This document shows, piece after piece, positions 18,389 to 26,308 of a stretch of DNA of 64,000 bases; within the stretch, counting starts at the first letter, position 1, and each line of letters opens with the position of its first letter. Where the stretch lies: positions 1,054,001 to 1,118,000 of the forward strand of contig JBKBOU010000001.1 of assembly GCA_046293395.1 (NCBI GenBank), written 5' to 3'. Made by a program: the position numbers and the translations under genes. The DNA is from CAYNRA01 sp046293395. GTDB lineage: Bacteria > Bacteroidota > Bacteroidia > Cytophagales > Spirosomataceae. Under the pieces are notes generated by a model. The model worked only from the letters and a program-made list of their open reading frames with translations. It had not been told where the DNA came from and did no database searches.

Positions 18389-18428
18389 CATTTCGTGTAC
18401 TTTATAGTCATTTCGTCACCCAAACTAT
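18389..18428 (+). promoter_or_regulatory. Operator-like array C: two 20-bp-spaced repeats before the LytTR gene
   Basis: Plus-strand CATTTCGT occurs at 18389-18396 and 18409-18416, 20 bp apart, followed by GTACTTTATAG and CACCCAAAC. It lies about 80-110 bp upstream of the response regulator ATG, an appropriate place for autoregulation. Confidence 0.7.
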
Positions 18429-18498
18429 TCTTTTGTCCATTTTTTTTGCTTTGCTTTGAAAAAAACTCAAATGAACACTTTTCCATTCTAAACGTACT

Positions 18499-19206
18499 AT
18501 GAAAATACTTATCATCGAAGACGACCGAATTTGGCAAAAAAAACTCAGTTTTATGTGTGAAGGGCTGGGGCAATTCATCATTGTCAACAGCTTAAAACAA
18601 GCGCAAGAATATCTAACCAAACAATGGATGGATATTGTGATTTCAGACATTACCTTATCAGACGCAGACGCGCTGGATTTTTTCAGTTACACACCCCACC
18701 GCACGTACCCGATTGTCTTTGTGACCGGGCACGACGACGAGCGCTATCTCAAGAAAACCATGGCTTTGCCTAAGACCTTGTTTTTGGTGAAACCCTTCAG
18801 CGGCCTCTCCTTGCGGTCTTCTATTGAGCGATTAGTGAATGACTTCGATTTTGGCTTGGAAATCACTGAGTTAGAAGCTCCCCAGATGTTGATTGTGAAG
18901 GATCGTTTCAATTTCCCGCTGACGATTCCGTTCAACGACATTTTGTTTTTGGAAGCAGACGGCAACTATTCTCAGGTTGTTACCTACAAAGGGCGCCATG
19001 TTTTGAAGATGTCTATGGCGAAACTCATGTCCAAACTCACGCCTGATTTTTTGCGGGTTTCCAAATTTACTGCCATTAATTTGGCATTGCCGTTCAATTA
19101 CAATGTTTATAGTGGCAATATACACTTTGGGGAACATGTGGTGCCCATTGGCAAACGCTACCGGATGTCTGTCATGGCGCAACTATCCGATAAATACAAG
19201 GGATAA
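18499..19206 (+). CDS. LytTR-family response regulator
   Basis: A 235-aa cytoplasmic transcription factor. Residues 1-115 are a receiver domain with acidic pocket E7-D8-D9, phosphoacceptor Asp50 in VISD, and the conserved Lys in LVKPFSG. Residues of about 130-232 form a LytTR DNA-binding domain (DILFLEADGNYSQVVT, GRHVLKMSMAKLM, VPIGKRYR). LytTR proteins are known to bind direct repeats spaced by about two helical turns, matching the 20-bp octamer arrays on both sides of this gene. It is transcribed away from the surface cluster and 55 bp upstream of a sensor kinase, its likely partner. I infer that the pair controls the cluster and itself. Confidence 0.9.
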   Translation: MKILIIEDDRIWQKKLSFMCEGLGQFIIVNSLKQAQEYLTKQWMDIVISDITLSDADALDFFSYTPHRTYPIVFVTGHDDERYLKKTMALPKTLFLVKPFSGLSLRSSIERLVNDFDFGLEITELEAPQMLIVKDRFNFPLTIPFNDILFLEADGNYSQVVTYKGRHVLKMSMAKLMSKLTPDFLRVSKFTAINLALPFNYNVYSGNIHFGEHVVPIGKRYRMSVMAQLSDKYKG

Positions 19207-19261
19207 ATCCTCCGCTAACTCTACAAAAAATACCTCTAAACGAAACTTATTTACCTCTTGT

Positions 19262-21172
19262 ATGAAACCTATTTTTATTTTCCTTTTTTTACTTATTTCT
19301 TTTAAGTCTTCCTATTCGCAAGTAAAGTGTGAACCACTTGTTTTGAATACGTCCTCAACTACAATCATACCAAATAAGGAAGCAAATCCAGAAAAGTACA
19401 TTTCGTATTTGTTGCAAAGGGAGTTTTACTTTCACATTCAGCAACATGATTCAGCAGGGCATTATTTACCCGAAGTGACAAAATGGTACGCCCAAAATGG
19501 CAAGAAAGAATTACCCGAATGGGAAGGCGTTTATAACTATGTACAAGGCAGAGCGATGGATGGGACAGATAAAATCAAAGCGTTAGCACATTTTCAAAAG
19601 GCTTTGGAGTATTTTAGGAAAAGGGAAGACAAAGCGGGTGAGATAAATGCGCTTCTTGCCATTTCTCAACTGAACATGAATAATTACGGAGAAAGATCTG
19701 GTTCCTTTGAATATTTACTTGCCAATGCACGAGAAGCTATTCAACTTTCCCAAGAAATCAACTGTATCGAATTGGAATTACGAGCGATGAGTTTGGAAGC
19801 CTCTCTGTACATGTCAAGAGAAAATACTGATATGAAAAAATACACAACACTCATTCAGAAGCAATATCAACGTATTAAAAAAAATAAAGTTCACCCCCTA
19901 TTGAGAGCAGATATTTATACAAATCTATCGAACGTATATGCATCACAAAATAACTTCTCCAAAGCTGAAAAGTATTTACTACTTGCCATTTCTTTGTATG
20001 AAACGTTACATACCCGTAAAAAACAAACTCTAGCGGAAATCAATTTGTCTGTTTTGTATGGGCAGCAAGGGAACTTCCAAAAGACAATCTCAATTTCAAA
20101 AAATATTTTAAAGAAAACACCTCAATCTGATTTTTCTGTCCGAAGATCTGTATTTGGGAACATGGCAACGGCCTATAAACTCCTCGGCGATTTCAAATCT
20201 GCTTATGCCTATAATGACTCCACTTCTGTGTATTACCAAAAAATAACCGAAGCAAAGAATACGTCCAGCCTGAACGAGCTACAAACCAAGTATGAAACAG
20301 AAAAGAACAAACGGCGTAGTTTGGAGCTAGAGAAGGAGAACGTTTTCATGAATCAACGTTTGCAAATGTATTTGGCAATGTTGGCTATTGCTCTCATTGC
20401 CACGGTCTTACTTGTGATTCAATACCGTCAAGTTCAAAAGAAAAACGAGGAATTACAAGATGCCAATACGGAAATCCAGGCGTTGGTCGAGGCCCGTGCC
20501 TATCTTTTCGGAATTATCGCCCACGATTTACGGCGACCTCTTCATGCTTTTCAGGGCATCAATGAGCTGGTCAGTTATTATTTAAAGAAAAAGGAATACC
20601 ACGAGATAGAGCAAATTTCAAATTTGATAGATGAGTCGGGGCAGCGTATTCAGTTGATGTTGGATAATTTATTGAAGTGGTCATTGAGCCAGAAAACGGA
20701 AATCCCGTACGAGCCAATGAACTTGAACGTTTCGCAAGTTGTGGAGAGTACACTAGAGCTATACAAGGGGCTGGAGCGTGCCTACGAAATCAAGATAGAT
20801 AGCTTTGTCCCCAGCGATTTGGTTATCTATGCAGACCGCGTAGGCATCGAACTGATTCTTCGGAATTTGATAGACAATGCCTCCAAAGTCGTAACCGCCG
20901 GCGGGCGTATATATATAACAGCCCGAAGAAGAGATACTGAAATTTTGCTTGAAATTGGAGACACAGGAACGGGCATACCGGAAAACAAAAGGGCGCTTTT
21001 GGAGAACGCCTTTGCTCATCCTGAGAAGTTAGATTATACCAACAAAGAACTAGGTTTGGGTATTGTATTGATTTCGAAGTTTACGCAACGGAATCGGGGG
21101 AAAATCCGGTTTACGACCGAAAAAGACAAGGGAACACTTTTCCAATTATTTTTTCCTGCGACAGAGGAATAA
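19262..21172 (+). CDS. TPR-containing sensor histidine kinase
   Basis: A 636-aa inner-membrane kinase. The ATG at 19262 (MKPIFIFLFLL) starts with a signal peptide; the longer frame overlaps the regulator gene and is rejected. Residues of about 25-350 are helical TPR-like repeats expected in the periplasm. A membrane segment lies at about 368-390 (MLAIALIATVLLVIQY), then a short coiled coil. HisKA has His421 in IIAHDLRRPL, and HATPase_c shows the N box NLIDNASK, G1 DTGTGIPE and G2 LGLGIVLISKF. There is no receiver domain of its own. It probably phosphorylates the LytTR regulator encoded 55 bp upstream. The input signal is unknown; the TPR region suggests a protein or peptide partner. Confidence 0.88.
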   Translation: MKPIFIFLFLLISFKSSYSQVKCEPLVLNTSSTTIIPNKEANPEKYISYLLQREFYFHIQQHDSAGHYLPEVTKWYAQNGKKELPEWEGVYNYVQGRAMDGTDKIKALAHFQKALEYFRKREDKAGEINALLAISQLNMNNYGERSGSFEYLLANAREAIQLSQEINCIELELRAMSLEASLYMSRENTDMKKYTTLIQKQYQRIKKNKVHPLLRADIYTNLSNVYASQNNFSKAEKYLLLAISLYETLHTRKKQTLAEINLSVLYGQQGNFQKTISISKNILKKTPQSDFSVRRSVFGNMATAYKLLGDFKSAYAYNDSTSVYYQKITEAKNTSSLNELQTKYETEKNKRRSLELEKENVFMNQRLQMYLAMLAIALIATVLLVIQYRQVQKKNEELQDANTEIQALVEARAYLFGIIAHDLRRPLHAFQGINELVSYYLKKKEYHEIEQISNLIDESGQRIQLMLDNLLKWSLSQKTEIPYEPMNLNVSQVVESTLELYKGLERAYEIKIDSFVPSDLVIYADRVGIELILRNLIDNASKVVTAGGRIYITARRRDTEILLEIGDTGTGIPENKRALLENAFAHPEKLDYTNKELGLGIVLISKFTQRNRGKIRFTTEKDKGTLFQLFFPATEE

Positions 21173-21209
21173 ACGATAATTTACAATAATTATACCAAAA
21201 GGCACTAGT

Positions 21210-21249
21210 CATTTCGTCACCCAAAAAGTCATTTCGTGTACTTTGCAGG
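21210..21249 (-). repeat. Right arm of perfect 40-bp inverted repeat
   Basis: Exact reverse complement of 18170-18209, coinciding with the first two units of operator array D. Confidence 0.9.
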
Positions 21250-21279
21250 CATTTCATCCCCTTTTTTCGGATGAAATGC
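21210..21279 (+). promoter_or_regulatory. Operator-like array D with terminal hairpin
   Basis: Plus-strand octamers occur at 21210-21217 (CATTTCGT), 21230-21237 (CATTTCGT) and 21250-21257 (CATTTCAT), again exactly 20 bp apart. Bases 21210-21249 are the perfect inverse of 18170-18209. The third copy is part of a hairpin: GCATTTCATCC (21249-21259) pairs perfectly with 21269-21279 over a 9-nt loop. It ends about 115 bp before the AraC-type gene and may also terminate the kinase transcript. Confidence 0.7.
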
Positions 21280-21395
21280 AAAAACCTTTCTCATATTTGC
21301 AGGAGTAGCTAATTGCTTACTTATTGAAAATCAAAGTTCTAAGTAAAGTAAAGCTACCCCTACCTCTAAGAACGCCTTATTCATTTGACCGCTGT

Positions 21396-22424
21396 ATGAG
21401 AAATGTACAATTAATATCCGCAAAGAAACCGACTGATTTATTCGAAGGGTTGAAGAAGTATTTGTCTGAGCCTGGCGAGGAGCACAATTTGCCTTTTTAC
21501 TTTTTTGTAAACGCACAAGCGAAAGGAGCTTTGGAACATATTGTCTTACCTACGGGGCACGAAGTCATTACGGGAAATATGCTTCACAAGAAGGAGACAG
21601 TTTGGGCGATTCGCAACGAATACAAACAGTCTTTTTTGGCGGTAAGTTTCTCCAGACAATACGAAGGGGCAGCGATTTGTGTACAAGCTGAGTTCTTGTC
21701 GAAACTACAAATGGAAGAGAGCAATATTCTTTTCCAAACGCGCATGACGCATTTGTGGAGCATGAAACCGGAACGAACCATACAGTTTATTACTTTTTTC
21801 ATAGATGCTACCAAGCTATCCAAAGGTTTTTGGGCTTCTAAAGACGCTTTGATGGTTCGAAATAAGCTAGAAATAGCTTTGAAGAAAAAGCAAAAAGAGC
21901 TTATCGCCTTCTTTGAGAAAAAGAACGGGCTATATTTTACGACCTCCGCTTCCATTATTCCAAAGTCTGTGCGAGAAGAATTACTAAAAAAAGACGCTCT
22001 GCATTCCATTCAACAAGGTATCTTACAGATTTTACTTGCCGAACACGAAGGAGTCATTGGTAGGAAAGAAACGCAAGATATTCAACTACAGAAAGCCTGT
22101 GAATTATTGGTGGCTAACTTTTTGGAAGAGCCTCCTACCCTAGACGAGATGTCTGCTATGGTGGGAGTCAATCGACGCAAATTTCAGGAAATGTTTCGGC
22201 TAAAATACAAGGTTAATTTTTACCAATTTTATCAAAAGAAACGGTTTGAATATGTCCAATTCTTGATTGAAGAAAAAGGTTTTGGCATTTCTGAATCATT
22301 GCAACTGCTTGGCATTAAGAACCAAACACACTTTGCCCGGCAATTTGAGCGGTTTATGGGAAAAAACCTCATGGACTGCAAAATGAAGAGACCTCCACAC
22401 GTTGCCCAATCCATAATTGATTAA
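21396..22424 (+). CDS. AraC-family transcriptional regulator
   Basis: A 342-aa protein from ATG 21396. A TTG at 21324 would add 24 residues and lies about 25 bp after a possible -7 element (CATATTTG, 21292-21299), so it remains an alternative. Residues of about 1-230 form an N-terminal region with no recognised ligand domain. Residues of about 240-340 are two helix-turn-helix segments of the AraC type (TLDEMSAMVGVNRRKFQEMFRLKYK, then ISESLQLLGIKNQTHFARQFERFMG, shown here as separate pieces). It follows operator array D, so it may be a downstream target of the LytTR system, perhaps relaying control to other genes. Target genes are unknown. Confidence 0.8.
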   Translation: MRNVQLISAKKPTDLFEGLKKYLSEPGEEHNLPFYFFVNAQAKGALEHIVLPTGHEVITGNMLHKKETVWAIRNEYKQSFLAVSFSRQYEGAAICVQAEFLSKLQMEESNILFQTRMTHLWSMKPERTIQFITFFIDATKLSKGFWASKDALMVRNKLEIALKKKQKELIAFFEKKNGLYFTTSASIIPKSVREELLKKDALHSIQQGILQILLAEHEGVIGRKETQDIQLQKACELLVANFLEEPPTLDEMSAMVGVNRRKFQEMFRLKYKVNFYQFYQKKRFEYVQFLIEEKGFGISESLQLLGIKNQTHFARQFERFMGKNLMDCKMKRPPHVAQSIID

Positions 22425-22464
22425 TTTTTAGTATTCCGAATTCGTGCTTGACTGACGGGGTTGT

Positions 22465-22529
22465 CTGAGAAATCGGGCAGCTCTTTTTTTGTGTCTATGT
22501 AAAAAAACGTATTGCCCGATTTTTCTCAG
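22465..22529. terminator. Long hairpin terminator between convergent genes
   Basis: CTGAGAAATCGGGCA (22465-22479) pairs with 22513-22529 with a 2-nt bulge. The loop contains complementary T7 and A7 runs. It lies between the ends of the AraC gene (plus) and the LysR gene (minus) and can serve both. Confidence 0.7.
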
Positions 22530-22594
22530 GCAAATCGTTTTCTCTTGTCAAAAACTGTGTCAGCTATTTTAGCTATTCTATCCAAGCGAACATC

Positions 22595-23524
22595 TCAATA
22601 TTGCTCGTACCAACTGAACTTTTCTTGCACGATTCGCTCTTTTTCTAGCTCCAAATACGCAAGAAAAGCCGCCGCGACGGGCGAATGTTTTTTACCTTTG
22701 TGCCAAATCAATCGCCAAGTAGTCTTGATGGGTAAACCTTCCATCGGAATAATACGCAGCTCTTGGTGGTTTAGCTCCGTCGAAATCCCGATCAAAGGCA
22801 TAATCGAATAGCCCAATCCTGCTAAAATGGCTTGCTTGACTGCTTCATTGGACGTTAACTCCATCTTTTTCAAGACAGAAATGGAATTTCGGGCAATAAA
22901 TTGCTCCATGGTTTGGCGTGTTCCTGAACCCTTCTCCCGAAAAATAAATGGAATCTCAGAAAACAATTCCTTCGTATAGCGTTCGGGTTCATTCCGAAAC
23001 TTCGCTGCCGTCGAACCGACCAAATACATTTTATTTTGAAGCAAATCCAGTTTTTCAATGACTAAATTGGTTGGTAAAATAGAAACCAAAGCCAGGTCAA
23101 TTTCATTCTTTTCAAGACTTTCTAAGACTTTTTCTTTGTTCGTTACGTCCATCAAAAGTTCAACTCCTTTGTGTTGGCGCATAAAATCGGTCAAAAAATA
23201 CGGCATCACGTATTTTCCCGTTGACACCACTGAAATCTTCAATTTACCTGTCAATTGCCCTTTATACGCCAATGTTTTGTAGTTGATAGCATGGACTTGA
23301 TTGAGAATATTCTCTGCGGATTCTGCAATCTCCCGTCCAAAATCCGTGATATAAATTTTTCTTCCGACTACCTCCGTCAACGGAATTTCAAACTGATCTT
23401 GCAAGTTTTTTAATTGAATAGAAACCGCCGGCTGTGTCAAATGCAATTCTTCTGCTGCTTTGGTGACACTTTGCGTCTGGACAATCTTTAAAAATATCTG
23501 AAGTTGATGAAGTGTGTAATTCAT
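22595..23524 (-). CDS. LysR-family transcriptional regulator
   Basis: A 309-aa cytoplasmic regulator. The N-terminal winged HTH (residues 1-62) carries the LysR pattern QLQIFLKIVQTQSVTKAAEE, then LTQPAVSIQLKNL. Residues of about 90-300 are a type 2 periplasmic-binding-fold effector domain (GKLKISVVSTGKYVMPYFL, EIDLALVS, EKGSGTRQTMEQF, GLGYSIMPLIGIS). The overall pattern resembles the CysB/CbbR group. It is divergent from isocitrate dehydrogenase across a 91-bp AT-rich gap, the classic arrangement for a LysR regulator and its target, so regulation of icd is inferred. The effector is unknown. Confidence 0.9.
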   Translation of the reverse strand: MNYTLHQLQIFLKIVQTQSVTKAAEELHLTQPAVSIQLKNLQDQFEIPLTEVVGRKIYITDFGREIAESAENILNQVHAINYKTLAYKGQLTGKLKISVVSTGKYVMPYFLTDFMRQHKGVELLMDVTNKEKVLESLEKNEIDLALVSILPTNLVIEKLDLLQNKMYLVGSTAAKFRNEPERYTKELFSEIPFIFREKGSGTRQTMEQFIARNSISVLKKMELTSNEAVKQAILAGLGYSIMPLIGISTELNHQELRIIPMEGLPIKTTWRLIWHKGKKHSPVAAAFLAYLELEKERIVQEKFSWYEQY

Positions 23525-23615
23525 AAAATTATATTATAATAATCATAGTAAATATAAATAAAAAACAATGGACAAATGCTATCATTTTTGTAGTATCTTC
23601 AATCAACTTAACAAA

Positions 23616-25052
23616 ATGACACGCATTACACTCGCCAAAGGGGACGGTATCGGCCCTGAAATCATGAACGCTACCTTAGATATTCTATTTCAAGCTGGCG
23701 CACAACTCGAAATTGATGAAATTGAAGTCGGTGAAAAACAATATCTGAACGGAAATACAGCAGGAATTTCTGCCGACTCATGGGACATTATCCGAAAAAA
23801 TAAAATATTCCTCAAAGCCCCCATCACAACACCACAAGGAGGCGGCTATAAAAGTTTAAATGTTTCTACACGCAAGTTCTTAGGCTTATATGCCAACGTT
23901 CGGCCGTGCGTAAGTTTATCTCCCTTCGTTGAAACCAAACATCCCAACATGGATTTGGTCATCATCCGTGAAAACGAAGAAGATTTATACGCTGGCATTG
24001 AACACCAACAAACCGACGAGGTAATTCAATGTATAAAGCTCATCAGCCGACCCGGATGCGAAAAAATCATTCGGTATGCTTTTGAATTTGCCCGCCAACA
24101 AAACCGTAAAAAAGTGACGTGTTTCACCAAAGACAATATCATGAAGCAAACCGACGGCTTGTTTCACCAAGTGTTTGATGAGATTGGGAAAGAATATCCA
24201 GAGATTGAGAAAGAACATTGGATTATTGATATTGGTACCGCCAAACTTGCCGATACGCCGGAGGTTTTTGATGTCATCGTGACCTTGAACCTCTATGGAG
24301 ATGTCATCAGCGACGTGGCAGCTCAAATTACGGGCTCTGTGGGGCTTGCGGGGTCATCCAATATTGGCGAAGAATGCGCTATGTTTGAGGCGATTCATGG
24401 TTCTGCACCGGATATTGCTGGAAAAAACATAGCCAACCCTTCCGGACTTTTGCAAGGTGCTATCATGATGCTCAATCATATCGGGCAAAGTGAAGTTGCC
24501 GAAAAAATCCAAAATGCGTGGCTAAAAACCTTGGAAGATGGGATTCACACCGCAGATATTTACAAAGAAGGGAAAAGTAAACAAAAGGTAGGAACGCGTG
24601 AATTTGCAGCGGCTGTTGTGGCGAATCTAGGCAATAAGCCAACACTTTTCAAGCCAGTTTCTTTCTCTAACGAAGCAAGTTTGGTGCTTCCGAGGTATGT
24701 CCGGAAACCAGCACAACCCAAAGAATTAGTAGGTATTGATGTTTTTGTGCATTGGGATGGTACAAACGCAGAAGTTCTCGCTGAAAAATGGTTGAAAGCA
24801 AAACCTGAACAAGTAAAACTGGAAATGATAACGAACCGTGGTATTAAAGTGTGGCCCAATGGTTTTCCAGAGACTTTTTGTACAGATCATTGGAGATGCC
24901 GTTTCAAACCCGTGCCTGGTACGGCTTTGACCAAAGAAGACATTATTTCGCTCTTGGCAACCGCTCACAAAGCAAATATTGACACCATTAAAACAGAAAA
25001 TCTCTATTCTTTTAATGGGAAAATGGCTTTTTCGTTGGGGCAAGGGCAGTAA
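23616..25052 (+). CDS. icd: NADP-type isocitrate dehydrogenase, Thermus-like long form
   Basis: A 478-aa enzyme of the TCA cycle, oxidising isocitrate to 2-oxoglutarate with CO2 release. ATG 23616 (MTRITLAKGDGIGPEI) is chosen; an upstream ATG at 23568 adds 16 residues unlike the family. Family signatures include STRKFLGLYANVRPC, RENEEDLYAGIEH, KDNIMKQTDGLF, NLYGDVISD and EAIHGSAPDIAGKNIANP. The extra 140 or so C-terminal residues (VFVHWDGTNAEVLAEKW, GIKVWPNGFPETFCTDHW) are typical of the Thermus/rickettsial type rather than the 416-aa E. coli enzyme. The cofactor call (NADP) comes from family membership, not from a residue I could verify. The LysR gene is divergent upstream. Confidence 0.92.
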   Translation: MTRITLAKGDGIGPEIMNATLDILFQAGAQLEIDEIEVGEKQYLNGNTAGISADSWDIIRKNKIFLKAPITTPQGGGYKSLNVSTRKFLGLYANVRPCVSLSPFVETKHPNMDLVIIRENEEDLYAGIEHQQTDEVIQCIKLISRPGCEKIIRYAFEFARQQNRKKVTCFTKDNIMKQTDGLFHQVFDEIGKEYPEIEKEHWIIDIGTAKLADTPEVFDVIVTLNLYGDVISDVAAQITGSVGLAGSSNIGEECAMFEAIHGSAPDIAGKNIANPSGLLQGAIMMLNHIGQSEVAEKIQNAWLKTLEDGIHTADIYKEGKSKQKVGTREFAAAVVANLGNKPTLFKPVSFSNEASLVLPRYVRKPAQPKELVGIDVFVHWDGTNAEVLAEKWLKAKPEQVKLEMITNRGIKVWPNGFPETFCTDHWRCRFKPVPGTALTKEDIISLLATAHKANIDTIKTENLYSFNGKMAFSLGQGQ

Positions 25053-25482
25053 AAGGAATATAGCTAAATCAACACAATTCAGGTAATACTGAGACTTTAG
25101 AACCAATTCAGACGGTGAAGTACTTATTCTTACCCAACCCATTCCCATTTATATTGAAATGAGATTCATTTTTGGGCATATTTCTACATAAGTAACTCAT
25201 AAACACACGCTAGGTTATTCATTTTTTGTTGTACTCGGAAGAAATGGCTGGAAAACCCTTGAAAGAGGGGGCTTCGGTCATTTTCTTTTTCTGGCTACAC
25301 ACATGAAAATGAAACGAACTGCATAGAAAGTAAAAACATGCTGATTGGTCGCTACTGAAAAAAAGAGGCAAAGAAAAGAGGTGTTTGTCGATAACCCACT
25401 TTTTGGGTTCGAAACTTTCCCGTAATTCGGTATATTTGCTCGGACTTTTTCTCAATTTATACCAAACTTATCCGATTTAAAA
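25053..25482. other. 430-bp intergenic region without a gene
   Basis: Between icd and proC. No convincing coding sequence on either strand and no strong terminator after icd. A short minus-strand open frame (25219-25455) has no recognisable features. The right end contains the proC promoter candidate. Confidence 0.6.
25408..25438 (+). promoter_or_regulatory. Bacteroidota-type promoter for proC
   Basis: TATATTTG at 25431-25438 matches the TAnnTTTG -7 consensus. TTCG at 25408-25411 lies 19 bp upstream in the place of the -33 TTTG element. The proC ATG is 44 bp further on. Confidence 0.6.
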
Positions 25483-26283
25483 ATGAAAATAGCCATTGTA
25501 GGTTGCGGCAATATGGGAATGGCTTTTGCCCGTTCGTTCATCCAATATGATTTAGTAAAGAAAGAGAACTTATTGCTTATTGAAAAAAGCAAAGAGCGAT
25601 GTGACGTTCTCCAAGCAGCACGCGAGGGCGTAGTTGTGAGTACGATTCATGCACAGATTGGTACAGCCGACTTGGTCATCTTGTCGGTTAAACCCCAAGA
25701 TTTTTCAGCTGTTGCGCGTGAATTAGCCGTTCATTTACAGGCTGAACAAGTTGTTTTGTCTATTATGGCGGGGATTCCGATGGAGCGAATCCAGCGAGAA
25801 CTAAACCACGGTTTGGTCGTTCGTGCCATGCCTAATACGCCTGCCATGATTGGCATGGGAATTACAGGTTATACAGCTGCCGAGGGCATCAGTTTTGCCA
25901 AATTATTAAAAATAGAAAATCTCATAAATGCCACAGGAAGAGCCGTTTATCTTGAAAACGAAGATATGATTGATGCCGTAACGGCTGTTAGTGGAAGTGG
26001 CCCTGCCTACTTTTATTATGTCGTCAAACAGATGGTAGAAGCTGCAAAACAAATGGGTTTCGAGGAAGGGATGGCTCAATTGCTTGTCAAACAAACCATG
26101 CTCGGCTCCTATCATTTGATAAATAACGCAGAAAAAAGTCTGGACGAACTCATACAAGCGGTAGCCTCAAAAGGAGGAACAACCGAAGCCGCTCTCTCTA
26201 CTTTTGAAAAAACAGGCGTCGCGGAGGGCATCATAGCAGGAATGCACGCCGCAGAAAATCGCGCAAAAGAACTCTCCAAATAA
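25483..26283 (+). CDS. proC: Pyrroline-5-carboxylate reductase
   Basis: A 266-aa cytoplasmic enzyme that reduces pyrroline-5-carboxylate to L-proline with NAD(P)H, the last step of proline synthesis. The Rossmann nucleotide motif GCGNMG is at residues 7-12, followed by LVILSVKPQDF, VLSIMAGIP and VVRAMPNTPAMIG. The C-terminal dimerisation and substrate region contains DAVTAVSGSGPAYFYYVVKQM and VASKGGTTEAALSTFE, all hallmarks of the family. Length is normal. It is followed after 25 bp by an S9 peptidase, so the two are probably one operon, which would link proline synthesis with recovery from proline-containing peptides. Confidence 0.95.
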   Translation: MKIAIVGCGNMGMAFARSFIQYDLVKKENLLLIEKSKERCDVLQAAREGVVVSTIHAQIGTADLVILSVKPQDFSAVARELAVHLQAEQVVLSIMAGIPMERIQRELNHGLVVRAMPNTPAMIGMGITGYTAAEGISFAKLLKIENLINATGRAVYLENEDMIDAVTAVSGSGPAYFYYVVKQMVEAAKQMGFEEGMAQLLVKQTMLGSYHLINNAEKSLDELIQAVASKGGTTEAALSTFEKTGVAEGIIAGMHAAENRAKELSK

Positions 26284-26308
26284 ATCTATCAACCCACCAA
26301 ATAAAACA

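Larger units (their letters stand above)
18054..18498. promoter_or_regulatory. Divergent regulatory region of surface cluster and LytTR pair
   Basis: A 445-bp non-coding, AT-rich gap between the first surface gene (minus) and the response regulator (plus). It holds seven octamer copies in three arrays, listed separately. I do not find a clean TAnnTTTG -7 element for either direction, so the promoters may depend on an activator. No credible coding sequence is visible in it. Confidence 0.7.

Noticed and set aside
19103..19261. Longer start for the sensor kinase overlapping the response regulator
   Set aside because: It would put 53 residues without family features before a clear signal peptide starting at 19262.
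25219..25455. 78-codon minus-strand gene
   Set aside because: No domain, hydrophobic-signal or start context; it overlaps the proC promoter candidate.
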